A DNA stretch of 43,762 nucleotides from Aureimonas sp. AU12 (GTDB lineage Bacteria > Pseudomonadota > Alphaproteobacteria > Rhizobiales > Rhizobiaceae), in the NCBI RefSeq assembly GCF_001463705.1, contig NZ_BBWH01000006.1:1-43762 (forward strand), given 5' to 3'. Shown here one piece after another: positions 33,281-40,851 of the stretch. The stretch's first letter is position 1; the number at the start of each line of letters is the position of its first letter. A model generated the notes under the pieces. That model did no database searches and had not been told where the DNA came from. It was given only the letters and a program-made list of their open reading frames with translations. A program made the translations under genes and the position numbers.

Positions 33281-33408
33281 GTCATCCCGGACTTGATCCG
33301 GGATCCATGCCGAGGCGTGCGTCATACACGCTTAAGTGTGTCGTCATAGCCTGCCGGTCCAACAATAGACACGACGTGGCATGGATCCCGGATCAGGTCT
33401 GGGATGAC
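33281..33408. repeat. inverted pair of 31-bp alphaproteobacterial palindromic repeats
   Basis: The left arm (33281-33311) starts GTCATCCCGGACTTGATCC. The right arm (33378-33408) is its reverse complement with two mismatches in 31 positions. Each arm also contains the internal dyad CCCGGA...TCCGGG. About 66 bases lie between, including the ACAC(8)GTGT hairpin region. Repeats with the GTCATCCCGGA core recur in alphaproteobacterial genomes. No transposase is present. Confidence 0.8.
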
Positions 33409-33721
33409 GAACCGGGATGGGTTGAGGGTTGGGCCCGCCAACTTGAACAGAAGGACGCACTTGACCGGCGGACAGGTTGGCGTCGGTCTGAACTTGCTCC
33501 GGGCCTGAACCGGCCATCGATCATGGTTGATGGTCCGACATTGTCGGTCCATCTGTCTCGAGAGTCAGACGGTCAGAACCGTTCACCCCTTTTGGATGGC
33601 CTGTCCACCCGCCGTCATAGGAAACGTATCCGACGCCGCACCCCCCTCCAACCCCAGCCAACCGAACGACACCCACGCTGCAACGCAGCACAACCACCGC
33701 GGGCTCACATCGCGAAACACA

Positions 33722-33750
33722 TTGACAGCCCACTGACATGTCAGTCACAT
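33722..33750 (+). promoter_or_regulatory. candidate promoter of lyase operon
   Basis: TTGACA at 33722-33727 is followed after 17 bases by TCACAT at 33745-33750, a weak -10. The 14-bp palindrome at 33732-33745 fills the spacer, which is ideal for repression. Confidence 0.5.
33732..33745. promoter_or_regulatory. perfect 14-bp palindrome, candidate GntR operator
   Basis: ACTGACATGTCAGT reads identically on both strands and lies 33 bases upstream of the lyase ATG. The GntR/FCD regulator encoded second in this operon (34676) is the natural candidate to bind it. Confidence 0.6.
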
Positions 33751-33777
33751 GTTGGCAACGTTTCAAAGGATCCCGCG

Positions 33778-34668
33778 ATGTCCGCCCAGCCCTTCGGCCT
33801 CTCCGCCGCCCTCACCGTCGCCTTCGCCGAAGACGGGTCGATCGATACGGCGCGGATGATCCGTCACGCGTCTTGGTGCCTCGACAACGGCTGCGCCAGC
33901 GTGACGCTGTTCGGCACCACCGGCGAGGGGTCGTCGATCTCCCGCACCGAGCGCACCGCCGTCCTGAAGGCGTTTCTCGATGGCGGCATTCCCGGCGATC
34001 GCATCGTGGGCGGCGTCATGGCCAATGCGGCGGCGGACGCGGCCGAGCAGTCGGCCGAGATCCTCGACGCCGGCGGGCGCGGCGTGCTGCTGGCGCCGCC
34101 CTCCTACTTCAAGGGCGTCTCCGAGGACGGCGTCTTCGGCTGGTTCTCCGACGTGCTGACGCAGCTGGGATCGAAGGCCCGCGGCATCATTCTCTACAAC
34201 ATCCCGTCCGTGACGGCGGTGGAGCTGTCGGTGGCGCTGATCGGCCGTCTTCGCCGCGCCTTCCCTGCCGCGATTTCGGGCGTCAAGGATTCGTCGGGCA
34301 ACTGGCCCTACACGCAGGCGCTGCTCGCCGAGCACAAGGACCTGTCGATCCTCATCGGCGACGAGCGCTCGCTCGCGGCCGGCGTCCGGCTCGGCGCCGA
34401 GGGTGCGATCTCGGGCATGGCCAACATCTGCCCCGAGCGGCTCGTACCGATGATCCGCGACGGGCGCGACGATCACGGCCTCACCGATCTCGTCGCCGAG
34501 GTGCTGAAGAACCCGGTCACGCCGGCGGTGAAGGCGCTGCTCGCCCACCGGCTCGGCGATCCCGCCTGGGCCCGCGTGCGCGCCCCGCTCCTGCCGACCC
34601 CGGCGGCGCCGGCCGCGCAGCTCGGCGCGGCGCTTGGCTCGCTGAACGCCACGGCCGCCGCGGCCTGA
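33778..34668 (+). CDS. DapA/NAL-family lyase or dehydratase
   Basis: This 296-residue TIM-barrel enzyme of the dihydrodipicolinate synthase/N-acetylneuraminate lyase family forms a Schiff base with a keto acid. The Schiff-base lysine is K170 (GVKDSSG), the catalytic tyrosine Y140 (LYNIPS), and the carboxylate-binding motif GTTGE is at 46-50. ATG 33778 begins the family sequence; the frame stays open upstream only because of missing stops. Cotranscription with a GntR regulator and a sugar importer argues for a catabolic role rather than lysine synthesis. Because uxuB ends 640 bases upstream, a KDG aldolase role is attractive. Keto-deoxy-sugar-acid dehydratases are equal alternatives. Confidence 0.85.
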   Translation: MSAQPFGLSAALTVAFAEDGSIDTARMIRHASWCLDNGCASVTLFGTTGEGSSISRTERTAVLKAFLDGGIPGDRIVGGVMANAAADAAEQSAEILDAGGRGVLLAPPSYFKGVSEDGVFGWFSDVLTQLGSKARGIILYNIPSVTAVELSVALIGRLRRAFPAAISGVKDSSGNWPYTQALLAEHKDLSILIGDERSLAAGVRLGAEGAISGMANICPERLVPMIRDGRDDHGLTDLVAEVLKNPVTPAVKALLAHRLGDPAWARVRAPLLPTPAAPAAQLGAALGSLNATAAAA

Positions 34669-34675
34669 GAGCGAC

Positions 34676-35380
34676 TTGAACGCCGGCCACCTCATCGCCG
34701 AGCTCACCGAACCGGCCCCGCTCCCGCGCGAGGCCGACACCGGCAAGCTGCGCGAGCGCGCCTATGCCAGCTTCATCGAGCGGCTTCTGGCGCGCGAGTT
34801 CCTGCCCGGCCAGTTCGTCTCGCAGCGCCAGCTCGTCGCCGTCACCGGCCTGCCGCTCGGCGCCATCCGCGAGATCATCCCGCGGCTCGAGTCGGAGGGG
34901 CTGCTGACCGCGATCCCCCAGCGCGGCATCCAGATCGCGCATGTCGACGTCAACCTGATCCGCGAGGCCTTCCAGTTCCGCCTCTTCATCGAGAAGGAAG
35001 CCGTCGCGCTGTTCACGACGAGCGCCAGCGACGCGACGCTGGCGCGGCTGCGGGCGCAGCACGAGGCGATCTTGGAGCGGGCGCTGTCGCGCGACCTTAC
35101 GAAGGACGAAGAGGACGAGGCGCAGGCCGTCGACTGGAACCTCCACGACAGCTTCATCCGCGCGCTGAAGAACGAGATTATCGCCACCGCCTACAAGGTG
35201 AACTCGGTGAAGACGCGGCTCATCAACCAGGACCGCTTCCGCATCGACGGGCGCGTGGTGCCGGTGATGCGCGAGCATCTCGCCGTCGTCGCCGCCATCG
35301 AGACCCGCGATCCCGCCCGCGCCGTCGCGGCGATCGCCGACCACATCAACAATGCGAGGGCATTGGCCCTGACCGTGTAG
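34676..35380 (+). CDS. GntR-family regulator (FCD)
   Basis: This 234-residue regulator has a winged helix at about 22-85 (VSQRQLVAVTGLPLGAIREI) and an FCD domain at about 95-225, with metal-site histidines in WNLHDSFIRAL and VMREHLAVVAAIE. It starts with TTG 34676, seven bases after the lyase stop, and GAGAG is nearby; a less frequent start may keep regulator levels low. It sits between a lyase gene and a CUT1 importer, so it most likely controls this operon through the palindrome at 33732-33745. Confidence 0.85.
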   Translation: MNAGHLIAELTEPAPLPREADTGKLRERAYASFIERLLAREFLPGQFVSQRQLVAVTGLPLGAIREIIPRLESEGLLTAIPQRGIQIAHVDVNLIREAFQFRLFIEKEAVALFTTSASDATLARLRAQHEAILERALSRDLTKDEEDEAQAVDWNLHDSFIRALKNEIIATAYKVNSVKTRLINQDRFRIDGRVVPVMREHLAVVAAIETRDPARAVAAIADHINNARALALTV

Positions 35381-35449
35381 GGTCGATGTGCGAGACCAAT
35401 CATCGAAGGGCCGACAAGAGCCCGCGAGCCATTCGGGAGGAGATCCACC

Positions 35450-36787
35450 ATGACGAACCATCATCTCACCACCACACGCCGCCGGTTCCTGGCGGGCGCC
35501 GCCGCCATCGGTGCATTGGGCCTTGCCGGCGTTCGCCCCGGCTTCGCGCAGGCCGCGGTGGACTGGAAGAAGCACGCCGGCACGACGCTCGAGGTCAACC
35601 TGATCAAGAGCCCGCGCGGCGACCTCCTGAAGAAGTACCAGTCGGAATTCGAGGAGCTGACCGGCATCAAGGTCAATTCCGAGGCGACGCCCGAGCAGCA
35701 GCAGCGCCAGAAGGCGGTGATCGAGCTGACATCCGGGCGCCCGAGCTTCGATGTCGTCCACATCAGCTTCCACGTGCAGAAGCGCCAGTTCGAGAAGGGC
35801 AAGTGGCTCGCCGACCTGACGCCCTTCATGGCGGACGCGACGCTGACCGACGCTGCGCTCGTCGAGAGCGACTTCGCGCCGGCCGGCATGGCCTATGCCA
35901 AGGACACGGCCGGCGCGATCCGGGCGCTGCCGTTCTCGGTGGACTACTGGATCGTCTACTGGAACAAGGAGCTCTTCGCCGCCAAGGGCCTCGCCTATCC
36001 CGAGACCTACGACGCCATGATCGCGGCCGCCAAGACCTTGCAGGACAAGGACGCGGGCACCTCGGGCTTTGTCGCTCGCGGCATGAAGAACGCCAACACG
36101 CCGGTCTGGACCTCCCTGATGCTCGGCTTCGGGCAGAAGGCGGTCGGCGACGACGGCGCGCTGATGACCGACAACGACAAGGCGGTCGAAGCGGCGAAGA
36201 TCTACCAGCAGCTGATGACGGAAACGGCGCCGCGCGGCGTCACCGGCTTCAACTGGTCGGAGTGCCAGTCGGCCTTCCTGCAGGGCAAGGTCGGCATGTG
36301 GCTCGACGGCATCGGCTTCGCCGCGCCGCTGGAGAACCCCGAGCTGTCGCGCGTCGTCGGCAAGGTCGGCTACGGCGTCATGCCCGCCGGCCCCTCGACC
36401 CGGGCCGCGCCGACCTTCGGCGACGGGCTCGGCGTCACCGAGGCGTCCGAGAAGAAGGAAGCGGCCTATCTCTACTGCCAGTGGGCGATCTCGAAGGAGA
36501 TGGGCGCCCGCCTGTTCCAGACCGGCGCCGGCGTTCCCTTCCGCAATTCGATCGTCAACGATGCCGAAGTGCTCAAGGGCGTGAAGATGCCGGGGGACTG
36601 GGCGACGGCGGTCTCGGAGTCGGCCAAGATCAGCCAGATCTCGCTCCCCGTTATCATCCCCGTCACGGAGTTCCGCGACGTATTCGGCGTGGCGCTGACC
36701 GACCTCCTCGGCGGCGGCGACCCGGCTGCGGCGCTGACCAAGGCGACCGAGCAGTTCAAGCCGATCCTCGCGCGCTCGGAAGCCTGA
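35450..36787 (+). CDS. CUT1 ABC importer sugar-binding protein, Tat signal
   Basis: This 445-residue family-1 extracellular binding protein has a twin-arginine signal (TTRRRFLAGAA) and a cleavage-like GFAQAA at about residue 33. The mature part shows the maltose-binding-type fold (FEELTGIKVNSEATPEQQQR; YWIVYWNKELFAAKGL; FLQGKVGMWLDG). GGGAGGAG precedes ATG 35450. With the two permeases downstream it forms an importer for a mono- or oligosaccharide. The upstream lyase suggests a sugar acid or deoxy-sugar source. Its stop overlaps the permease start by one base. Confidence 0.88.
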   Translation: MTNHHLTTTRRRFLAGAAAIGALGLAGVRPGFAQAAVDWKKHAGTTLEVNLIKSPRGDLLKKYQSEFEELTGIKVNSEATPEQQQRQKAVIELTSGRPSFDVVHISFHVQKRQFEKGKWLADLTPFMADATLTDAALVESDFAPAGMAYAKDTAGAIRALPFSVDYWIVYWNKELFAAKGLAYPETYDAMIAAAKTLQDKDAGTSGFVARGMKNANTPVWTSLMLGFGQKAVGDDGALMTDNDKAVEAAKIYQQLMTETAPRGVTGFNWSECQSAFLQGKVGMWLDGIGFAAPLENPELSRVVGKVGYGVMPAGPSTRAAPTFGDGLGVTEASEKKEAAYLYCQWAISKEMGARLFQTGAGVPFRNSIVNDAEVLKGVKMPGDWATAVSESAKISQISLPVIIPVTEFRDVFGVALTDLLGGGDPAAALTKATEQFKPILARSEA

Positions 36788-37707
36788 TGAGCGCCATCGC
36801 CCAGACCGAAACGGGAGCGGCGGCGCGAGCCGCCGTTCCCTCCCGAACGTTCGGCCCGTCCTACTGGCCCTTCGTCGTGCCCGCCCTCGTGGTGGTGGTC
36901 GGCGTCATCGTGTTTCCGTGGGCCTATACGCTCTGGATGAGCGCCAATGCCTGGCAGGTCGGCAGCGCGCCGGTCTTTGTCGGTTTCGAGAACTACCTGC
37001 GCCTCGCCTCGGACGCCCAGTTCTGGGAGTCGATGATCCACACGCTGCTCTACACGGCGCTGTCGGTGATCGCGCCGCTGATCCTCGGCACGTTCGCGGC
37101 GATCCTCTTCGATTCCAAGCTGCCGATGCGCGGCGTGCTGCGCGCCATCTTCGTGATGCCGATGATGGCGACGCCGGTGGCGATCGCGCTGGTCTGGACG
37201 ATGATGTTCAACCCGCAGCTCGGCGTTCTCAACTATCTCCTGTCGCTTGTCGGCCTGCCCGAGCAATCCTGGATCTACGACCAGTCGACGGTGATCCCGT
37301 CGCTCGTCCTCGTCGAGACCTGGCAGTGGACGCCGCTGATCATGCTCATCGTGCTCGGCGGTCTCGCCTCGCTGCCGCGCGAGCCCTATGAAGGCGCCGA
37401 GATCGACGGCGCCAACGCCTGGCAGCAGTTCCGCTACATCACGCTGCCGCTCATCGCGCCCTTCATGATGGTGGCCGTCATCATCCGCTCGATCGACGCG
37501 CTGAAAAGCTTCGACATCATCTTCGCGATGACGCAGGGCGGCCCCGGCACGGCCTCGCAGACGATCAACATCTACCTCTACAACGTCGCCTTCGCCTATT
37601 ACGACATCGGCTACGGCTCGGCGATCGCGGTGGTCTTCTTCGTGCTGATCATCATCCTGTCGCTCGTGCTGCTGCATCTACGCCAGCGCGCCAAATGGAA
37701 CGACTGA
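36787..37707 (+). CDS. CUT1 ABC importer permease (MalF/UgpA-like)
   Basis: This 306-residue permease has about six helices, the first at WPFVVPALVVVVGVIVFPWAY. The EAA loop reads YEGAEIDGANAWQQFRYITLP and a typical MTQGGPGTASQTINIYLY segment follows. It overlaps the binding-protein stop (TGATGA), so it is translationally coupled. It pairs with the MalG-like protein at 37712. Confidence 0.9.
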   Translation: MSAIAQTETGAAARAAVPSRTFGPSYWPFVVPALVVVVGVIVFPWAYTLWMSANAWQVGSAPVFVGFENYLRLASDAQFWESMIHTLLYTALSVIAPLILGTFAAILFDSKLPMRGVLRAIFVMPMMATPVAIALVWTMMFNPQLGVLNYLLSLVGLPEQSWIYDQSTVIPSLVLVETWQWTPLIMLIVLGGLASLPREPYEGAEIDGANAWQQFRYITLPLIAPFMMVAVIIRSIDALKSFDIIFAMTQGGPGTASQTINIYLYNVAFAYYDIGYGSAIAVVFFVLIIILSLVLLHLRQRAKWND

Positions 37708-37711
37708 GGAG

Positions 37712-38539
37712 ATGCGCGCCGTGAACCTCCGCCGCATCATGGGCCGGATCGGCATGGGCTTCGTCGGGCTCGTGCTCGTCTCGCCGGCCGTCTTCTTCTT
37801 CCTCTGGATGCTGTCGCTTTCGCTGAAATACGAGATCGACAACGGCGCCTATCCGCCGATCTTCATCCCCGAGCGCTTCGCCTGGACGAACTACACGAAG
37901 ATCTTCGCGGAAAACGACTTCCTCCTCTACTTTTGGAACTCGATTCTCGTCACCGGCACGGCGACGCTCTTCGCACTCGCGGTCGGCGTGCCCGCCGGCT
38001 ACGGCATCGCCCGGCTGAAGGCCAACAAGGCGGCGATGGTGATCATGATCGCGCGGATGACGCCGGGCCTCTCCTACCTCATCCCGCTCTTTCTCCTGTT
38101 CCAGACGCTCGGCCTTCTCGGCACGCTCTGGCCGCAGATCATCATCCATCTCGTCGTCACCGTGCCGATCGTGATCTGGGTGATGATCGGCTATTTCGAG
38201 ACGACGCCGATCGAGCTGGAGGAGGCTGCCGTCATCGACGGCGCGACGAGCTGGCAGGTCTTCTACAAGGTGGCGCTGCCGATCGCGCGACCTGGCATCG
38301 TGGTGTCGCTGATCCTGTCGGTGATCTTCTCGTGGAACAACTTCGTCTTCGGAATCGTGCTCGCCAGCCGCGAGACGCGGACCCTGCCGGTCGCCGTCTA
38401 CAACATGCTCTCCTTCGAGCAGGTGAGTTGGGGCCCGCTCGCCGCCGCCGCCATCGTCGTGACGCTGCCGGTGCTCGTGCTCACCCTCTTCGCGCAGCGC
38501 CAGATCGTGGCGGGACTGACGGCGGGCGCGGTGAAATGA
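37712..38539 (+). CDS. CUT1 ABC importer permease (MalG/UgpE-like)
   Basis: This 275-residue permease starts five bases after its partner. It has about six helices and an EAA loop of ELEEAAVIDGATSWQVFYKV. It ends with FAQRQIVAGLTAGAVK, a standard MalG-like C-terminus. No ATPase gene follows; the next gene, eutC, is convergent after 16 bases. The importer must therefore borrow an ATPase encoded elsewhere. Confidence 0.9.
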   Translation: MRAVNLRRIMGRIGMGFVGLVLVSPAVFFFLWMLSLSLKYEIDNGAYPPIFIPERFAWTNYTKIFAENDFLLYFWNSILVTGTATLFALAVGVPAGYGIARLKANKAAMVIMIARMTPGLSYLIPLFLLFQTLGLLGTLWPQIIIHLVVTVPIVIWVMIGYFETTPIELEEAAVIDGATSWQVFYKVALPIARPGIVVSLILSVIFSWNNFVFGIVLASRETRTLPVAVYNMLSFEQVSWGPLAAAAIVVTLPVLVLTLFAQRQIVAGLTAGAVK

Positions 38540-38555
38540 CGATGCGGCGTCGCCC

Positions 38556-39338
38556 TCAGCCGAGGCGCGGCGCCTCGGGCTCGGCTGTCACCGCCGAACC
38601 TTCGTCTTCCTTCAGCTCGACACCGGTCAGCCCGCGCTTCAGCGCCTCGCGCACGAGCCAGGCCAGCTTGCCGGCGGCCTGCTCGTAAGTCAGCCCGCCG
38701 AGCCCGTGGACGTTCGAGATGCAGTTGCGCTCGGAATCGCGCCGGCCACGTCGCGGCTCGTAGGTGAGATAGACGCCGAGGCTTTCGGCAACGCTGAGGC
38801 CCGGCCGCTCGCCGATCAACACCGCGACGAGACGCGCGCCGAGCATTTCGCCGACATCGTCGCCAAGCGCCACGCGCGCCTGCGTCGCCACCACGACGGG
38901 CGCCACCGCGAGATCGCCGAAGCGTCGGATGCTCGCCTGGAGCAACGGCGCGGCATGGTGCTCGACGGCGGTGGCCGAAAGCCCGTCGGCGATCACGAAG
39001 GCGATGTCGAAGCAGGTCCCAACCTCTGCCAACGCTGGACGGGACTCCGGCGCGAGCCGGCGCCCGAGGTCGGGGCGTCGGAGATAGGTGGCGCGATCGC
39101 CCGCCTCGCTCGCCAGCCGGATCACCCGGTGCGGCGCCAGAGCAGCCTCCAGCGCCTCGACGTCGAGCGGCGCATGCACGGCGTCGCGCGCCTTGGCGTG
39201 AGCGGCCTGGAACTCCAGAACCGAGCGCAGCGGCATCGCATCGCCCTGCCGCCCCAGCCCGATGCGGGCGGTGGTGGCGAGGCGCAGCGCGCTCCACGGG
39301 TCGCTGGCGAGGGTGACGGGGGCCTTGGGCTCGCTCAT
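38556..39338 (-). CDS. eutC: ethanolamine ammonia-lyase small subunit
   Basis: This 260-residue subunit works with EutB in the adenosylcobalamin-dependent enzyme that splits ethanolamine to acetaldehyde and ammonia. Family segments are TTARIGLGRQGDAMPLRSVLEFQ, FVIADGLSATAVEHHA, LIGERPGLSVAESLGVYLTYE and NCISNVHGLGGLTYEQAA. ATG 39338 overlaps the eutB stop as ATGA. It is somewhat shorter than the E. coli protein at the N-terminus. A run of open frame upstream to 39455 lies inside eutB and is not coding. Confidence 0.92.
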   Translation of the reverse strand: MSEPKAPVTLASDPWSALRLATTARIGLGRQGDAMPLRSVLEFQAAHAKARDAVHAPLDVEALEAALAPHRVIRLASEAGDRATYLRRPDLGRRLAPESRPALAEVGTCFDIAFVIADGLSATAVEHHAAPLLQASIRRFGDLAVAPVVVATQARVALGDDVGEMLGARLVAVLIGERPGLSVAESLGVYLTYEPRRGRRDSERNCISNVHGLGGLTYEQAAGKLAWLVREALKRGLTGVELKEDEGSAVTAEPEAPRLG

Positions 39339-40747
39339 GCCGCAGCGCCCGTCACGCGCGGGATGCGGTCGAGCATCCGGGAGACGCGGGGGTCGCGCAA
39401 TTCGAGTTCGCGCATCCGCCCCTCTCCCGAGACCATGCCCATCTTCTCCAGCCACGCCTCGAACTCGGGCGCCGCCTTCACGCCCATCACCGAGCGCAGG
39501 TACAGCATGTCGTGGAAGGAGAGCGACTGGTAGTTCAGCATGATGTCGTCGGCGCCGGGCACGGCGATGAGGAACGTGCAGCCGGCCGCCGTCAGCAGCG
39601 TCATCAGCCCGTCCATGTCGTCCTGGTCGGCCTCGGCATGGTTGGTGTAGCAGACGTCGCAGCCCATCGGCAGGCCGAGCAGCTTGCCGCAGAAATGATC
39701 CTCCAGCCCGGCGCGCACGATCTGCTTGCCGTCGTAGAGATATTCCGGGCCGATGAAGCCGACTACGGTGTTGACGAGCAGCGGATCGAAGGCGCGGCAG
39801 ACGGCGTAGGCGCGGGTTTCCATCGTCTGCTGGTCGACGCCGTGATGGGCCTCGGCCGAGAGCGCAGCGCCTTGGCCCGTCTCGAAATACATGACGTTCT
39901 GGCCGACCGTGCCGCGCTTCAGGCTCTGCCCGGCCTCGTGCGCCTCGCGCAGCACGTTGAGATCGACGCCGAAGGAGCGGTTGGCGGCCTCGCTGCCGGC
40001 GACCGACTGGAACACCAGATCCACCGGCGCGCCGCGCTCGATGATCTCGATGCAGTTGGTGACATGCGTGAGGACGCAGGTCTGCACGGGAATCTCGTAT
40101 TGCTGGCGCAGCCCGTCGAGCATCTCCATCAGCGCCACCGCGTTCGGCACGTTGTCGCTGGCCGGGTTGATGCCGATCACCGCGTCGCCCACGCCGTAGA
40201 GCAGGCCGTCGAGCACCGAGACGGCGATGCCGCGAGGGTCGTCGGTGGGGTGGTTCGGCTGGAGGCGCGATCCCAGGCGGCCGGGTAGGCCCAGCGTCGT
40301 GCGGAAGGCGGTGACGACGCGCACCTTGCGGGCCACCGCAATGAGATCTTGGTTGCGCATCAGCTTCGAGACGGCGGCCGCCATCTCCGGCATGAGCCCC
40401 TTGGCGACGCGCGCGAGCGCGGCCGCATCCGCCTCGTGCGACAGGAGCCAGTCGCGAAAGGCGCCGACCGTGAGATGGGAGATCTCCGCGAAGGCCACGG
40501 CGTCATGCGTGTCGACGATCAGCCGCGACACCTCGTCGGCCTCGTAGGGCACGAGGAGATCCCCAAGGAAGACGCTCAGCGGCAGGTCCGCCAGCGCGAT
40601 CCGCGCCGCGATCCGCTCGGCGTCGCTGCCCGCGGCAAGGCCCGCGAGCTCGTCGCCCGAGCGACGGGGCGAGGCCGCCGCAAGAAGGGTCTTGAGGTCG
40701 GCGAAGACATGGCGCTCGCCGCCGAGATTCGCGTGATAGGCCGCCAT
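39335..40747 (-). CDS. eutB: ethanolamine ammonia-lyase large subunit
   Basis: This 470-residue catalytic TIM-barrel subunit binds ethanolamine and cobalamin together with EutC. Recognisable segments are SRLQPNHPTDDPRGIAVSVL, DAVIGINPASDNV, HVTNCIEIIERGAPVDLVFQS, LPMGCDVCYTNHAEADQDD and IMLNYQSLSFHD. AGGAGG lies four bases from ATG 40747. No eutA reactivase, aldehyde dehydrogenase or microcompartment shell gene is in the window, so this is a minimal eutBC pair. The 102-base upstream gap has an AT-rich stretch that could hold its promoter. Confidence 0.94.
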   Translation of the reverse strand: MAAYHANLGGERHVFADLKTLLAAASPRRSGDELAGLAAGSDAERIAARIALADLPLSVFLGDLLVPYEADEVSRLIVDTHDAVAFAEISHLTVGAFRDWLLSHEADAAALARVAKGLMPEMAAAVSKLMRNQDLIAVARKVRVVTAFRTTLGLPGRLGSRLQPNHPTDDPRGIAVSVLDGLLYGVGDAVIGINPASDNVPNAVALMEMLDGLRQQYEIPVQTCVLTHVTNCIEIIERGAPVDLVFQSVAGSEAANRSFGVDLNVLREAHEAGQSLKRGTVGQNVMYFETGQGAALSAEAHHGVDQQTMETRAYAVCRAFDPLLVNTVVGFIGPEYLYDGKQIVRAGLEDHFCGKLLGLPMGCDVCYTNHAEADQDDMDGLMTLLTAAGCTFLIAVPGADDIMLNYQSLSFHDMLYLRSVMGVKAAPEFEAWLEKMGMVSGEGRMRELELRDPRVSRMLDRIPRVTGAAA

Positions 40748-40828
40748 CCCGCCTCCTGATTGTGCCGCGATTCACCGCAATTTTTCTCGTAGCATAATCC
40801 TTCGGCAGTCGGCCACAACGGTTCCGCC

Positions 40829-40851
40829 GACGGCCCATCGATCGGGCCGTC
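40829..40851 (-). terminator. stem-loop at the end of the oxidoreductase gene
   Basis: GACGGCCC and GGGCCGTC form an 8-bp stem with a 7-base loop, overlapping the stop codon of the leftward oxidoreductase. There is no T-run. It may terminate or protect that transcript ahead of eutB. Confidence 0.5.

Larger units (their letters stand above)
33138..33777. other. 640-base intergenic region with repeat pair and promoter
   Basis: No gene is convincing here; open frames lack ribosome sites and look random. The region holds an inverted pair of 31-bp repeats (33281-33408), an AT-rich inner hairpin around CTTAAG at about 33331, and short dyads near 33530-33560 (GACATTGTC-like). At its right end lies a TTGACA promoter with a perfect palindrome. 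The C-rich stretch at 33640-33700 is compositionally unlike its surroundings. Confidence 0.55.

Noticed and set aside
33281-33408. Insertion sequence or CRISPR remnant
   Set aside because: There is no transposase frame and only two inverted arms, not regularly spaced direct repeats.
33307-33777. Upstream extension of the DapA-family frame by about 157 codons
   Set aside because: The extension crosses the repeat pair and promoter and has no family similarity; ATG 33778 begins the conserved sequence.
38556-40747. Bacterial microcompartment for ethanolamine
   Set aside because: No shell protein, EutA, EutE or EutG gene is in the window; only eutB and eutC are present.
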